Source: a virus
DNA: 30,533 bases
IMG/VR virus record: IMGVR_UViG_3300034685_000125
Span: 1 to 30,533 of that record
Strand: one strand, 5' to 3'
Part shown: one piece after another, positions 21,975-30,533 of the stretch
How positions within the stretch are numbered: the first letter of the stretch is position 1
Layout of the letters: each line of letters starts with the position of its first letter
The notes under the pieces: model-generated
Told to the model about the DNA's origin: nothing
Seen by the model: the letters and a program-made list of their open reading frames with translations, nothing else
Database searches by the model: none
Program-made: the position numbers and the translations under genes

Positions 21975-22478
21975 ATGAAAGTAGTAAGCCAAGAAATGTT
22001 AGCTGAGTTAGTAAAACAGCAAGTTACCCATGTGTTTTGTTTTGCAGCTAAGATTATTCATCCACAGTTAACAGGAGGGGTTCCTTATAGAATTATTAAT
22101 GATACAGTTAAACATACTATTAAAGAAGCTGATAATGTAGATTATGAGTATGAAGCAATTCCTTTTGAAGTTACATTACCTGTTTATGAAGAAGATGCCC
22201 CTCCCACAGTTGAATGTACTATAGCAAATGTAGGGGGAGAATTAATTGATATAATTAGAAATACGAGAACTTCTCCATATATAGAGCTTTATATAGTTAG
22301 AATTGATACTAACGGGGATGCTTTTTTAGAGATAGGACCAATGTATTTTGTAGTAACAAATGTAGCTTGGGATGATAATAGTATCTCATTAACTTTAGGG
22401 TTTGAATACCAATATTTAAATGAACCATCTATGATATGGAGCTTTACCCCTGATATAGCAAGAGGGTTATTTGAATGA
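21975..22478 (+). CDS. Minor tail protein (gpL-like, DUF1833 type), 167 aa
   Basis: A tail-tip protein. Length, position between gpM- and gpK-like genes and the sequence (FEVTLPVYEEDAPPTVECTIANVGGELIDIIRNTRTSPYIELYIV) match the DUF1833 family in this place of tail operons. Unlike lambda gpL, no cysteine cluster for an iron-sulfur centre is evident at the C-terminus. AGGAGG precedes the ATG. The stop overlaps the next start (ATGA). Confidence 0.75.
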   Translation: MKVVSQEMLAELVKQQVTHVFCFAAKIIHPQLTGGVPYRIINDTVKHTIKEADNVDYEYEAIPFEVTLPVYEEDAPPTVECTIANVGGELIDIIRNTRTSPYIELYIVRIDTNGDAFLEIGPMYFVVTNVAWDDNSISLTLGFEYQYLNEPSMIWSFTPDIARGLFE

Positions 22479-22867
22479 GTTTAGATAAATACATAGGAAT
22501 CCCTTTTAAAGAAAGAGAATCTTCTTTTAATGGGTGTGATTGTTGGGGGTTAGTCAGACTATTTTATGAAAATGAATTTAATACCTTATTACCTGATTTT
22601 TCCTCAGAATATATTAATACTATGGATACTATCAATATACCAAGATTAGCTATAACTGAAAGTAAAAGATGGCAACAAGTTAATACTCCTATGTTTGGGG
22701 ATGTATTATTATATAAAATTTATAATCTACCTTTACATGTAGGCATTTATATAGATAAAAAAAGAATGCTACATGTTATGAAGGGAATTGATTCTGGTCT
22801 TGAGAGGCATGATTCGATAATGTGGACAAGTAGACTGGAAGGAGTTTTTAGATATGGAAAAACCTAA
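22475..22867 (+). CDS. NlpC/P60-type tail hydrolase (gpK-like), 130 aa
   Basis: Cysteine peptidase of the tail tip that probably opens the cell wall during infection. NlpC/P60 motifs: GCDCWGLV with the catalytic C23 (C21 is next to it), GDVLLY at about 75-80, and LPLHVGIYI with H88; H100 or a nearby polar residue would complete the triad. The protein corresponds to the C-terminal domain of lambda gpK; the N-terminal Mov34/JAB domain found in lambda is absent. It overlaps both neighbours, by 4 and 14 bases. Confidence 0.9.
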   Translation: MSLDKYIGIPFKERESSFNGCDCWGLVRLFYENEFNTLLPDFSSEYINTMDTINIPRLAITESKRWQQVNTPMFGDVLLYKIYNLPLHVGIYIDKKRMLHVMKGIDSGLERHDSIMWTSRLEGVFRYGKT

Positions 22868-25800
22868 TACTATAATGAATTTATCCCCTTTTAAGAAAGA
22901 TTTAGTAAAGATTGAGACTCCTCCTGGAATAACGTTAAAAGAATTATTAAGTGGAGTCCCGGAGAAATACCATAAATCTATATCTTTAGAGCTTAATGGG
23001 GAATATGTACCTAATAGCTATTGGGAAGGTATTACCTTATCCGATAGTGATACAGTGAATTTATATGTTAGACCTTTCGGAGGGGGTGGGGGTAGTAATG
23101 ATAAGAACAGATTAGTAGCTCAAATTGTTGTAACAGCAGCCGCTATTGCCGCTATAGCCCTTATGCCTCAAGGTACGGCTCTGTGGGTAAAAATGGCAGT
23201 TGCAGCCACTATTCAAATTGGTGGTGGGCTTTTAATAAATGAGCTATTCCCAATTAGTCTCTCAAATGAGGGTGTAGCTAGTCCTGATGAAATTGGTGGT
23301 ACATCCATAAAAAGTTTATCCGCTAGTAAAAATGCCCCTACTCCTTATGCTATATTACCAAAATTATACGGAACACGAAGAATTGTACCCCCATTTGTAG
23401 TAAACCCAAGAGTTGAAGTAGTAGATAATGACCAGTATTTACATTTAGCTTATTTTTTAAATTATGGGCCTATTCAGTTTAACTCTTTTAAAGTTGGGGT
23501 TGACGAGAATGGTAATACTATAAGTGGTGGGTATAATGCAGTTAAATTCAGTAAAACTGCTAGAAGTCTTTTTTATGAAAATGCAGGTACTTATTATACA
23601 TCTTTGAGTGAAATGGCTCAATTACAAAGTGATGGGAAGGAGACAATCTCTATAGGAGATACTGGAGTCTCTATTATAGAACCAGAAACTATAGTTATCG
23701 GAACTGCAGATGCGGTAAGTAATATATTAGGAGTCGATACTGAATTAGCTCAGCCTAATATTAGATTAATGAGTACAGTATTAAAGTCTTATGATATTGG
23801 TATTCCAAGAGTGTATGAGGATAGACCTAATGTCGAAGTTGATTTAACAGACTATGAAGGCAGTTCTCTTGATATAAAATTTCAGCCTGATAATAACCAT
23901 AATGACCCACCTTATTTTGATGTATGGTATAAAACACAAAGTAATGGTACATGGCAAAAGTTTAATCCTGAGTTATATAAAGAAGAGAACCCAAACTTAG
24001 TAAAAACATATTATAAAAGAGTTAAAATAATAGAATATGATGATGAAGGGAATACTTACACAGCTTATATCTATGAGCCTGCAGGAACTGCTTTTATTGG
24101 GCCAAGCAACTGGTCCACATATATATTAAAACTTTCCTTAAAAGATGCTAATGGTAATAAGATTACTGATGATAAAATTACTGCGGTTAAATTTTCTATT
24201 GTGTATAAACCCACAGGGGATGGGGGATTTACTGTAAAATCTATACAAACATTTGATTCTTCTGAGACTTCAGCCTCCCTTTATACAACAGCAAGTAATA
24301 CAACTAAATTTGATATACATTTATACTCAGATAATGGTATATATGGAGTAACTGATTCTGGTAGAAAAAGAACTATATCTTATCTATTTGATGTTTATTA
24401 TAAAAGCACTTCTTCTAGTACTTGGATATATGATGGTACAGTAGAATTATCAGGCAACTCAAGAAACCCAGTTAGGAAAGTATATACTATAGAGCCTGGT
24501 ACCCCAGATTCTTATGATATTAAATTAATTTTTAAAGAGGCAAAAAACTTAACAGGGAATGATATTGAATATATAACTTGGGCTTTTTTACAATCATATC
24601 AAGATACCTCAACTAAACAATTATGGGGAGGAGACTATACTTCTCCAAAAATTGATAAATACCCAGTATTTGCTTATATGAAAATAAAGGCGTCACAAAA
24701 CCTAAATGGGATTATAGATAATGTTAGCTTTTTTATCTCAGGGTTAGTTAATAATAAAATAAAAAATACAGGATGGGAAATTTCTGATAATCCAGCATTA
24801 GCATATGTAGACGTATTGTGTGGACCACAAGTAATTAAGCCCTTAGATTACAATATCAATTTAGACTCTACTGAAATTGAAGAATGGTATGATTGGTGTA
24901 AAACTAATAACTTTACTATAAATACTATATGTACTACAAAAGATACTTTATGGCAAAGATTACAAAGAGTTTCAAGTGTTGGGCTTGCATCTCCTTTAAT
25001 CACCAATAATAAATTTACTATTAAAAGAGATAAAGAGGGATTAGTTCCTTCCCAAGTTATTACTCCAAGAAATAGTTGGGGGTTTAAAGCAACAAAAAGC
25101 TTTTCAAAAATACCTCATGCTGCTAAAATGAAGTTTGTTAATAATACTACTTGGGAAGAAGATTACGTAATAGTATATAATTATAATGAAGAAGGAGTAT
25201 ACTACGATAAATTTACTGCTTCTGATTTTATAGAATATTCTAATTTAGATATTACTAATGAACTTCAAGCTACCAAATATGCAAGGTATATGTTAGCCGA
25301 TATGATGCTACGTCCAGAGACTTATTCTGTAAGCATGAGTGTTGAAAACATTATTGTGGACCCAGGAGATAAGGTAATTTTAGCTTATGATACTATAAAG
25401 GTAGGGCAAACTTTTGGGCGAATAAAAGATAAACTTATTAGTAATGGTAATGTTGAAGCTATTATTGTAGATGAGCCTGTTGAGATAGGGGATAATAAAA
25501 GTATTATTATTAGAAGAGTTGGGCAAGATGCTATAACTACGTCAATATCTACAGTAGACTCAAATAGGTCTAATGCGTATACTATATATTTTAGTTCTCC
25601 AATTATAGATGATTTTAATATAGGCGATTTATTTATTTATGGAGATACCAGTACTATTAAATTAGAATGTAAAGTGAGAAAAATAAATTATAATAGGGAT
25701 TTAACTGCTGAACTCGAATTAGTAAATGCGGCAGATAATACAGAATTTGGTAGTATCCACAGTATTTATAATAACAATAATATCCCTATATATAAACCAA

Positions 25801-28800
25801 TTATCTCAACTACCCCTAATATTAAAAATACTATTCCTCCAGCACCTACAGTTATTTTAACTGAAGAAATATTACATACTAATGAATTAGGAGAGATTTT
25901 TCCTGCTTTACGAATTGTTTATGATATACAAGACGCTCCTATACCTCTTCAATCGGTAGTAGTTGAGTTAAAAGATTCTGGTGGTAATGTAGTAAAAAAC
26001 GTTATAGAGTATTCAACTTCCATTAATGATATTATAGTATACCCAATAAAAAATAATACTACATACTCAGGTAAATTATATACTGTAAGTGAGAAAAAGG
26101 TATCTTCTAATATTACCGGATTTTCTCATTCTACAAATTTTTTATTTGATTTGGATATCCCTTCTAATTTGCGCTTTACTAAAGAAATATCTTCTTCTAT
26201 AAAGGTTATATGGGATAAGGTTGAGTATTATTTACCTGTAAGCTATAAAGTGAATAGATTTGATGAGGCTACAGGGGAGTTAAAAAATACTTATATAACT
26301 GATAATACTTATATACAATTACCTGATTATTTTACTTCTGATATTTTTGATATACAAGCATTTGTGGATTATACTGGGTATTATAATGAAAGTTTGATTT
26401 CTGAAGCGGTACAGTGCCCATATGGTAATTATATAGACCCTGAGTTTGATACTACTATTGAATATGATAGCATTACAGGGGATATGATAGTTACTTTACC
26501 AATTGGAGTAACTTACTCAAAAGCAGTAATTTTTCCTAATTTTTTAGAGTTACCTGACGTTAGTGAAACTGCTTTTCAAAACGAAGGGTTAAAGAAAATA
26601 CCTTATTCTACTTATTTCTCTAATAATGTAGAGTTAGTTAGTAGAATACTATTATATAATCAAAATAATCAAGTAATTTATGATAAAGGGTTTTCTTCTG
26701 AAATTCCTGCCCCAAGTATTACTGATTTAGATATTACTGTTGAAGAAGATAAAATTAATATAATAGTAAATTCAACTTTCCCAATAGCATCAGGGGATAT
26801 TACAGTAAAAGATGAGACTAATGCCTCTATTCTTACGAGTAACTTCTCCTCAAATAGTTTCTCAATTTCTTTTGGCTCTGTTGAATATTTTTCCAATATG
26901 TCTACAATATATTTTGATATAGCCTGTACAGATTTATTAGGTAGACCAACAAATATAACACACTTTAGTTATGTGTACCGAGTAGACGATGTATCTAATG
27001 TAACTTATAGTATAGAAAAAGTTGGAATAGTTTTAAAATGGGAAGATGTTAATGATTTTTTAACAAGTAAATATAAAATCTTTGTTAATGATGTTTTATG
27101 GAAAACTACTTCAAGTACTTCTGAAATATACCCTGTAACTGGTACAGGGACTTATACTTTTAAAATTGTTACTGTAGGAGTTAATAAACTTCAAAGTCCT
27201 GGAGTTCTATTACCTGTAACAATAGGTAAACCAAATATCCCAAGTTCTTTACAATTCTCAAAAACAGAATTTGGTACTATTAAACTGTCTTGGGATGCGG
27301 TTACTTATATTTTACCAATAAATTATAGGGTTTACAGAATTACTGATACGGAAACACAAATAATAGAAACAAAAGATACATATTATGATTTACAAGATTA
27401 TTTTTCTTCAGATAGCTTTAAAGTTGAAGCCTTTTCTACATTATCAAATGGGGAAATAAAAAGTGACGCTACAAGTATAATACAGTGCCCATATGATGAG
27501 CAATTACTGACTATAGAAGAAGTAATATACGGAAGTGATGGTATTTCATTAACTATAAAGAATAATAGTAGTATAACATATAAAGGGTTTGAGTTAAGAG
27601 ATGGTATTTATTGGGATACTGCTACTCCTATTGGAGTATTTTCTTCTAATATATTAAAATTACCTTCTTCATATAATACCGCTGGGACTTATTCATTAAT
27701 AGTATCAGGTATTACTAATAAAGGTAATTATGGGAGTACTTTTGATTATGATTTAACGGTAGCTCCTCTAAAAGTAAATGATATATTATTAACCTATACT
27801 CAAGAAGGGGTATTATTAGAACTTGATTACACAGGAAAGTTTCCTATATCTGAAGTTATTTGGAAATATGGTAGTTACTCAGATACACTTGAATCTAGTA
27901 AGTATATTAGTTCTTCTTCCACAAAAACCCTCTTAGACACTACTGTTAAAGAAACTAATGAGTTCTATTATTTTGTAAAGGTTGTTGACGTTGTAGGTAG
28001 AGAAAGTAACATCTTTAAAAAATATGTAAAAATAGATGCTCCTAATAGCCCAACAAATTTATCTATTGAAATTGAGCAAGCTACACAGAAAGTAATTTTA
28101 AAATGGGGCCCTCCTGTTTTAGAGGAAGGAAATTTACCAATAGATAAATACAGAATAATTTATTTAGGGAATGAATTTTTCTCAACTGAAACAGAGTTCA
28201 TTCTTCCAAGCTTACAAAATAATACAGTTATTAAACTTCAAGCAATAGATGTTTATGGTAATTACTCAAATGTAGTTGAATACCCTATTAATATTGATTT
28301 ACCTAATGATATAACAGAGTTTTCAGTACACCAGAATGGGGATTTCTTATTATTTAGCTGGAATAAAGTAACTAATACTTTAATTAAAGGGTATGAGATT
28401 AGACGAGGGTCGTGGAACCTTGGGACTTTTGTAGGAGTATACTATGATAATAATGCAATAGTTCCAGTAACCTCCTCAGGAGAAGTTACTTATTACATTA
28501 AACCTATTTCAATTACTAACGAATACTCTAAAAACCCAAAAAGTTTTAATATAAAAGTTTTTTCCACTATTTTTACAAATGAATTCTTAAAATATCAAGG
28601 TACAGTAACTAATTGGGAAGGAGCGACTTTTAACTCATTAGTTACTTTTGATAATACCCTAACTGTTAAAGATTTATCAAGGGGGTATCTCGCACTTATT
28701 CCGAACCAGTTTACGTATGAGGATATTGTAAGAAGTAAAAATTATTATCAAATATCCGCAGTAGCAAGTGATAAAGCTTCATATACTTGGGATAATGCAA

Positions 28801-29363
28801 CTTTTGCTTGGGATAGTGCAACTTTTCCATATCAAAGCGTTATAGACACACCATTATCTTTTATTCCTCAGTTAATAAAAGAATTAAAAAATAAGAATTC
28901 TTTTATTACAGATGAATATACTTTAAATGACACCCTTACAAGTAAGTGGCTTTTAAACTCCCCCTCTGTATCTGATATGTCAAAGGTATCTTTTGAGTAT
29001 GGGGTATTTAGTAAAGGGGTTAATTTAACAGGTATAGCAGATATACAATTTACTACTGCTACAGATTACTTATCAATGTTTATAAAGATTAAAAATATTA
29101 ACACTTTATTAGGTAATATATTTGATGGAACCTCAAAAGTATATATTGATTTAATCGAAGAAGGGGTACAAGTTAGGTACACAAATAACAGTTTTATATT
29201 ACCTATAAATATGAATTCTGATGATAGTATATTGTTAGGAATTTATAAAAATATTACAGATTATACACTAATTGTTAAGAATATTTATACAGGTCAATCG
29301 GCAAGTGTGATTAAAACATTGCCTATAACAAACCTAAATAATTTTATATTTGGAGGAATTTAA
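22854..29363 (+). CDS. Giant tail-tip/central fibre protein (gpI-gpJ fusion), 2169 aa
   Basis: Receptor-contacting tip protein. Residues 1-80 form a ThiS/ubiquitin-like domain as in lambda gpI (GITLKELLSGVPEKYHKSI, YVRPFGGGGGS). A hydrophobic hairpin follows (about 88-130, LVAQIVVTAAAIAAIALMP...IQIGGGLLI). The gpJ-like core starts with APTPYAILPKLYGTRRI and continues with IIKPLDYNINLDSTEIEEWYDWCK. From about residue 1000 on there are Ig/FnIII-like repeats, two of which (from about 1102 and 1462) are close paralogues ending QCPY. The last 250 residues include WDNATFAWDSATF and a lectin-like beta domain. Lambda gpI and gpJ are separate genes and gpJ is about 1130 aa, so this is a fusion of almost twice the size. 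AAGGAG precedes ATG. Confidence 0.9.
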   Translation: MEKPNTIMNLSPFKKDLVKIETPPGITLKELLSGVPEKYHKSISLELNGEYVPNSYWEGITLSDSDTVNLYVRPFGGGGGSNDKNRLVAQIVVTAAAIAAIALMPQGTALWVKMAVAATIQIGGGLLINELFPISLSNEGVASPDEIGGTSIKSLSASKNAPTPYAILPKLYGTRRIVPPFVVNPRVEVVDNDQYLHLAYFLNYGPIQFNSFKVGVDENGNTISGGYNAVKFSKTARSLFYENAGTYYTSLSEMAQLQSDGKETISIGDTGVSIIEPETIVIGTADAVSNILGVDTELAQPNIRLMSTVLKSYDIGIPRVYEDRPNVEVDLTDYEGSSLDIKFQPDNNHNDPPYFDVWYKTQSNGTWQKFNPELYKEENPNLVKTYYKRVKIIEYDDEGNTYTAYIYEPAGTAFIGPSNWSTYILKLSLKDANGNKITDDKITAVKFSIVYKPTGDGGFTVKSIQTFDSSETSASLYTTASNTTKFDIHLYSDNGIYGVTDSGRKRTISYLFDVYYKSTSSSTWIYDGTVELSGNSRNPVRKVYTIEPGTPDSYDIKLIFKEAKNLTGNDIEYITWAFLQSYQDTSTKQLWGGDYTSPKIDKYPVFAYMKIKASQNLNGIIDNVSFFISGLVNNKIKNTGWEISDNPALAYVDVLCGPQVIKPLDYNINLDSTEIEEWYDWCKTNNFTINTICTTKDTLWQRLQRVSSVGLASPLITNNKFTIKRDKEGLVPSQVITPRNSWGFKATKSFSKIPHAAKMKFVNNTTWEEDYVIVYNYNEEGVYYDKFTASDFIEYSNLDITNELQATKYARYMLADMMLRPETYSVSMSVENIIVDPGDKVILAYDTIKVGQTFGRIKDKLISNGNVEAIIVDEPVEIGDNKSIIIRRVGQDAITTSISTVDSNRSNAYTIYFSSPIIDDFNIGDLFIYGDTSTIKLECKVRKINYNRDLTAELELVNAADNTEFGSIHSIYNNNNIPIYKPIISTTPNIKNTIPPAPTVILTEEILHTNELGEIFPALRIVYDIQDAPIPLQSVVVELKDSGGNVVKNVIEYSTSINDIIVYPIKNNTTYSGKLYTVSEKKVSSNITGFSHSTNFLFDLDIPSNLRFTKEISSSIKVIWDKVEYYLPVSYKVNRFDEATGELKNTYITDNTYIQLPDYFTSDIFDIQAFVDYTGYYNESLISEAVQCPYGNYIDPEFDTTIEYDSITGDMIVTLPIGVTYSKAVIFPNFLELPDVSETAFQNEGLKKIPYSTYFSNNVELVSRILLYNQNNQVIYDKGFSSEIPAPSITDLDITVEEDKINIIVNSTFPIASGDITVKDETNASILTSNFSSNSFSISFGSVEYFSNMSTIYFDIACTDLLGRPTNITHFSYVYRVDDVSNVTYSIEKVGIVLKWEDVNDFLTSKYKIFVNDVLWKTTSSTSEIYPVTGTGTYTFKIVTVGVNKLQSPGVLLPVTIGKPNIPSSLQFSKTEFGTIKLSWDAVTYILPINYRVYRITDTETQIIETKDTYYDLQDYFSSDSFKVEAFSTLSNGEIKSDATSIIQCPYDEQLLTIEEVIYGSDGISLTIKNNSSITYKGFELRDGIYWDTATPIGVFSSNILKLPSSYNTAGTYSLIVSGITNKGNYGSTFDYDLTVAPLKVNDILLTYTQEGVLLELDYTGKFPISEVIWKYGSYSDTLESSKYISSSSTKTLLDTTVKETNEFYYFVKVVDVVGRESNIFKKYVKIDAPNSPTNLSIEIEQATQKVILKWGPPVLEEGNLPIDKYRIIYLGNEFFSTETEFILPSLQNNTVIKLQAIDVYGNYSNVVEYPINIDLPNDITEFSVHQNGDFLLFSWNKVTNTLIKGYEIRRGSWNLGTFVGVYYDNNAIVPVTSSGEVTYYIKPISITNEYSKNPKSFNIKVFSTIFTNEFLKYQGTVTNWEGATFNSLVTFDNTLTVKDLSRGYLALIPNQFTYEDIVRSKNYYQISAVASDKASYTWDNATFAWDSATFPYQSVIDTPLSFIPQLIKELKNKNSFITDEYTLNDTLTSKWLLNSPSVSDMSKVSFEYGVFSKGVNLTGIADIQFTTATDYLSMFIKIKNINTLLGNIFDGTSKVYIDLIEEGVQVRYTNNSFILPINMNSDDSILLGIYKNITDYTLIVKNIYTGQSASVIKTLPITNLNNFIFGGI

Positions 29364-29803
29364 TGAAAGAAGCACTAAACATCAAAGGACATTTAACTGC
29401 TGTACTTACTAAACCTGATGGGTCAGTAATAAGAGTTGATAAGGACAACATGATTGTTGACGGTGGGTTTGATTTTATTTGTGATGTAATAGGGAACCCA
29501 TCTCAGCCTACAGAAATGGCATATATTGCTGTTGGTACAAATAACACGGCAGCTGCAGCTACTCAAACTGCTTTATTGGCTGAAGTAGATAGGAATGCAG
29601 CTATTTATTCTCATACTGCTGGTACTAAATCATTCACTTTAACAGCTACTTTTAATCCAGGTGAAGCTACTGCTGGGTTACAAGAAGCAGGTATTTTTAA
29701 TGCTCCTTCTTTAGGGACTATGTTAAACAGAGTAACTTTCCCTATAATAAATAAGGATGCTGCAGATACCTTAACAGTAACTTTCACAATAACTCTATCC
29801 TAA
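29363..29803 (+). CDS. Fibre-associated/tail-tip protein, 146 aa
   Basis: Begins directly in the stop of the giant fibre gene (TAATG) after GGAGG. The pattern IAVGTNNTAAAATQTALLAEVDRNAA, followed by FTLTATFNPGEATAGLQEAGIFNAP and a final beta strand, recurs in many short phage proteins downstream of tip genes, some of which are fibre or baseplate accessory proteins. It is mostly beta and probably trimeric or attached to the fibre. The exact role is unknown. Confidence 0.7.
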   Translation: MKEALNIKGHLTAVLTKPDGSVIRVDKDNMIVDGGFDFICDVIGNPSQPTEMAYIAVGTNNTAAAATQTALLAEVDRNAAIYSHTAGTKSFTLTATFNPGEATAGLQEAGIFNAPSLGTMLNRVTFPIINKDAADTLTVTFTITLS

Positions 29804-29809
29804 TGAAAG

Positions 29810-30533
29810 ATGAGTACTACAGTAAATGTTACCCCCCAAACTCCAACTTGGGGGGATTATATATATTCTTGGTCAAGTGCCCCAATAGATGATTGGGGTA
29901 CAGTCTCAGTATGGGATTATTCAGTAGAGGCTACAGAAGCTATAAATATTTTAGACTCAGTAAAGAAAACTATACTACAACAGTTAGTAGACTCTGTAAG
30001 TATAACAGATTCTTTGTTTAGAGAATTTATTGTAAATAGAGCCTTTAACGAAAACGTAAATACATCAGACTCAATAAATAAAACAGTACTCCAACAGTTA
30101 ACAGATTCTGTAAATATAACAGACTCTTTGTTTAGAGAATTTATAGTAAATAGAAGTTTTAATGAAAGCGTAAATACATCAGATTCTTTATTTAGAGAAT
30201 TTATAATAAACAGAGCCTTTAATGAGAATATAAATATAACAGACTTAGTAAAGAAAACTATACTACATAAATTAGCGGAAACTCTAAATATAACAGACTC
30301 AGTAAAGAAAACTATACTACAACAGTTAGTAGACTCTATAGATATATCAGACTCATTATTTAGAGAATTTATAGTGAATAGAGCCTTTAATGAAAGTATT
30401 AATATCACAGACTTAGTAAAGAAAACTATACTACATAAATTAGCGGAAACTCTAAATATAACAGACTCAGTAAAGAAAACTATACTACAACAGTTAGTAG
30501 ACTCTATAGATATATCAGACTCATTATTTAGAG
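29810..30533 (+). CDS. Repetitive fibre-like protein (3' end outside window)
   Basis: Open from the ATG at 29810 to the window end, so it is missing from closed-ORF lists. The N-terminus (MSTTVNVTPQTPTWGDYIYSWSSAPIDDWGTVSVWDYS) carries W-D motifs like those near the end of the giant fibre. After that it consists only of units of about 22 residues of the form (E/D)SxxIxDSLFREFIVNRAFNE or xxITDSVKKTILQQLVD. The repeat is also strong in DNA: 30241-30365 recurs exactly 168 bases later, at 30409-30533, up to the edge. Such arrays form long trimeric fibres or stalks. The ribosome binding site is weak (GAAAG), which fits coupling to the preceding gene 7 bases upstream. Confidence 0.75.
   Translation, partial: MSTTVNVTPQTPTWGDYIYSWSSAPIDDWGTVSVWDYSVEATEAINILDSVKKTILQQLVDSVSITDSLFREFIVNRAFNENVNTSDSINKTVLQQLTDSVNITDSLFREFIVNRSFNESVNTSDSLFREFIINRAFNENINITDLVKKTILHKLAETLNITDSVKKTILQQLVDSIDISDSLFREFIVNRAFNESINITDLVKKTILHKLAETLNITDSVKKTILQQLVDSIDISDSLFR

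Noticed and set aside
29917-30408. 163-aa minus-strand ORF
   Set aside because: Antisense shadow of the repetitive fibre gene, which is open on the + strand from 29810.
1-30533. Integrase, transposase or lysis genes
   Set aside because: No convincing candidate on either strand in this window; whether the phage is temperate cannot be decided here.

Overview
The window is part of an AT-rich, long-tailed (siphovirus-type) bacteriophage or prophage genome. From about 7.6 kb to the right end it carries a complete packaging, head and tail module in canonical order on the + strand: small and large terminase, portal, a fused HK97-type protease and capsid protein, connectors, tail terminator, tail tube, frameshifted tail assembly chaperone, tape measure, three tail-tip proteins, a giant receptor-binding/central fibre protein and fibre-associated proteins. 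The tip proteins (gpM-, gpL-, gpK- and gpI/J-like) are of lambda type, which favours a Gram-negative, low-GC host; the host cannot be named from the sequence. Ribosome binding sites are strong AGGAGG types and promoters match the housekeeping sigma consensus.

Left arm (1-7600): this accessory/early region is unusually rich in non-coding structure. A minus-strand operon of three small unknown genes (28-1144) is divergent from a perfect sigma70-type promoter that drives about 1.7 kb (1380-3055) without coding potential but dense in helices. These include a stem joining the two ends and a pseudoknot; this is best read as a giant structured RNA. Two more promoters lead to a short ORF and to a small HTH-like gene (3468-3845) ending in a strong terminator. 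Positions 3920-4460 hold about six copies of a roughly 57-bp repeat separated by unique hairpins, followed by three 56-bp tandem repeats, each carrying a 22-bp dyad. A second minus-strand operon (6650 to 4690) encodes a paralogue of the HTH-like gene, a HAD phosphatase, a DEDDh exonuclease and a small membrane protein. A hairpin follows each gene, twice with the stop codon at its centre. From 6886 to 7220 come 24-bp iterons, three terminator-like hairpins and an 18-bp repeat array, then the late promoter at 7344.

Right arm (7604-30533): genes are tightly packed, many overlapping by 1-30 bases. Small genes too short for routine ORF calling occur at 8012-8134 (40-aa membrane protein) and 14590-14754 (Com-like zinc protein). 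Hairpins after the capsid gene and after the tail tube gene probably set expression levels. The window ends inside a gene encoding a highly repetitive fibre-like protein.

The strongest candidate for an undescribed system is the 1.7-kb RNA. The repeat/hairpin array and the stop-codon palindromes come next.
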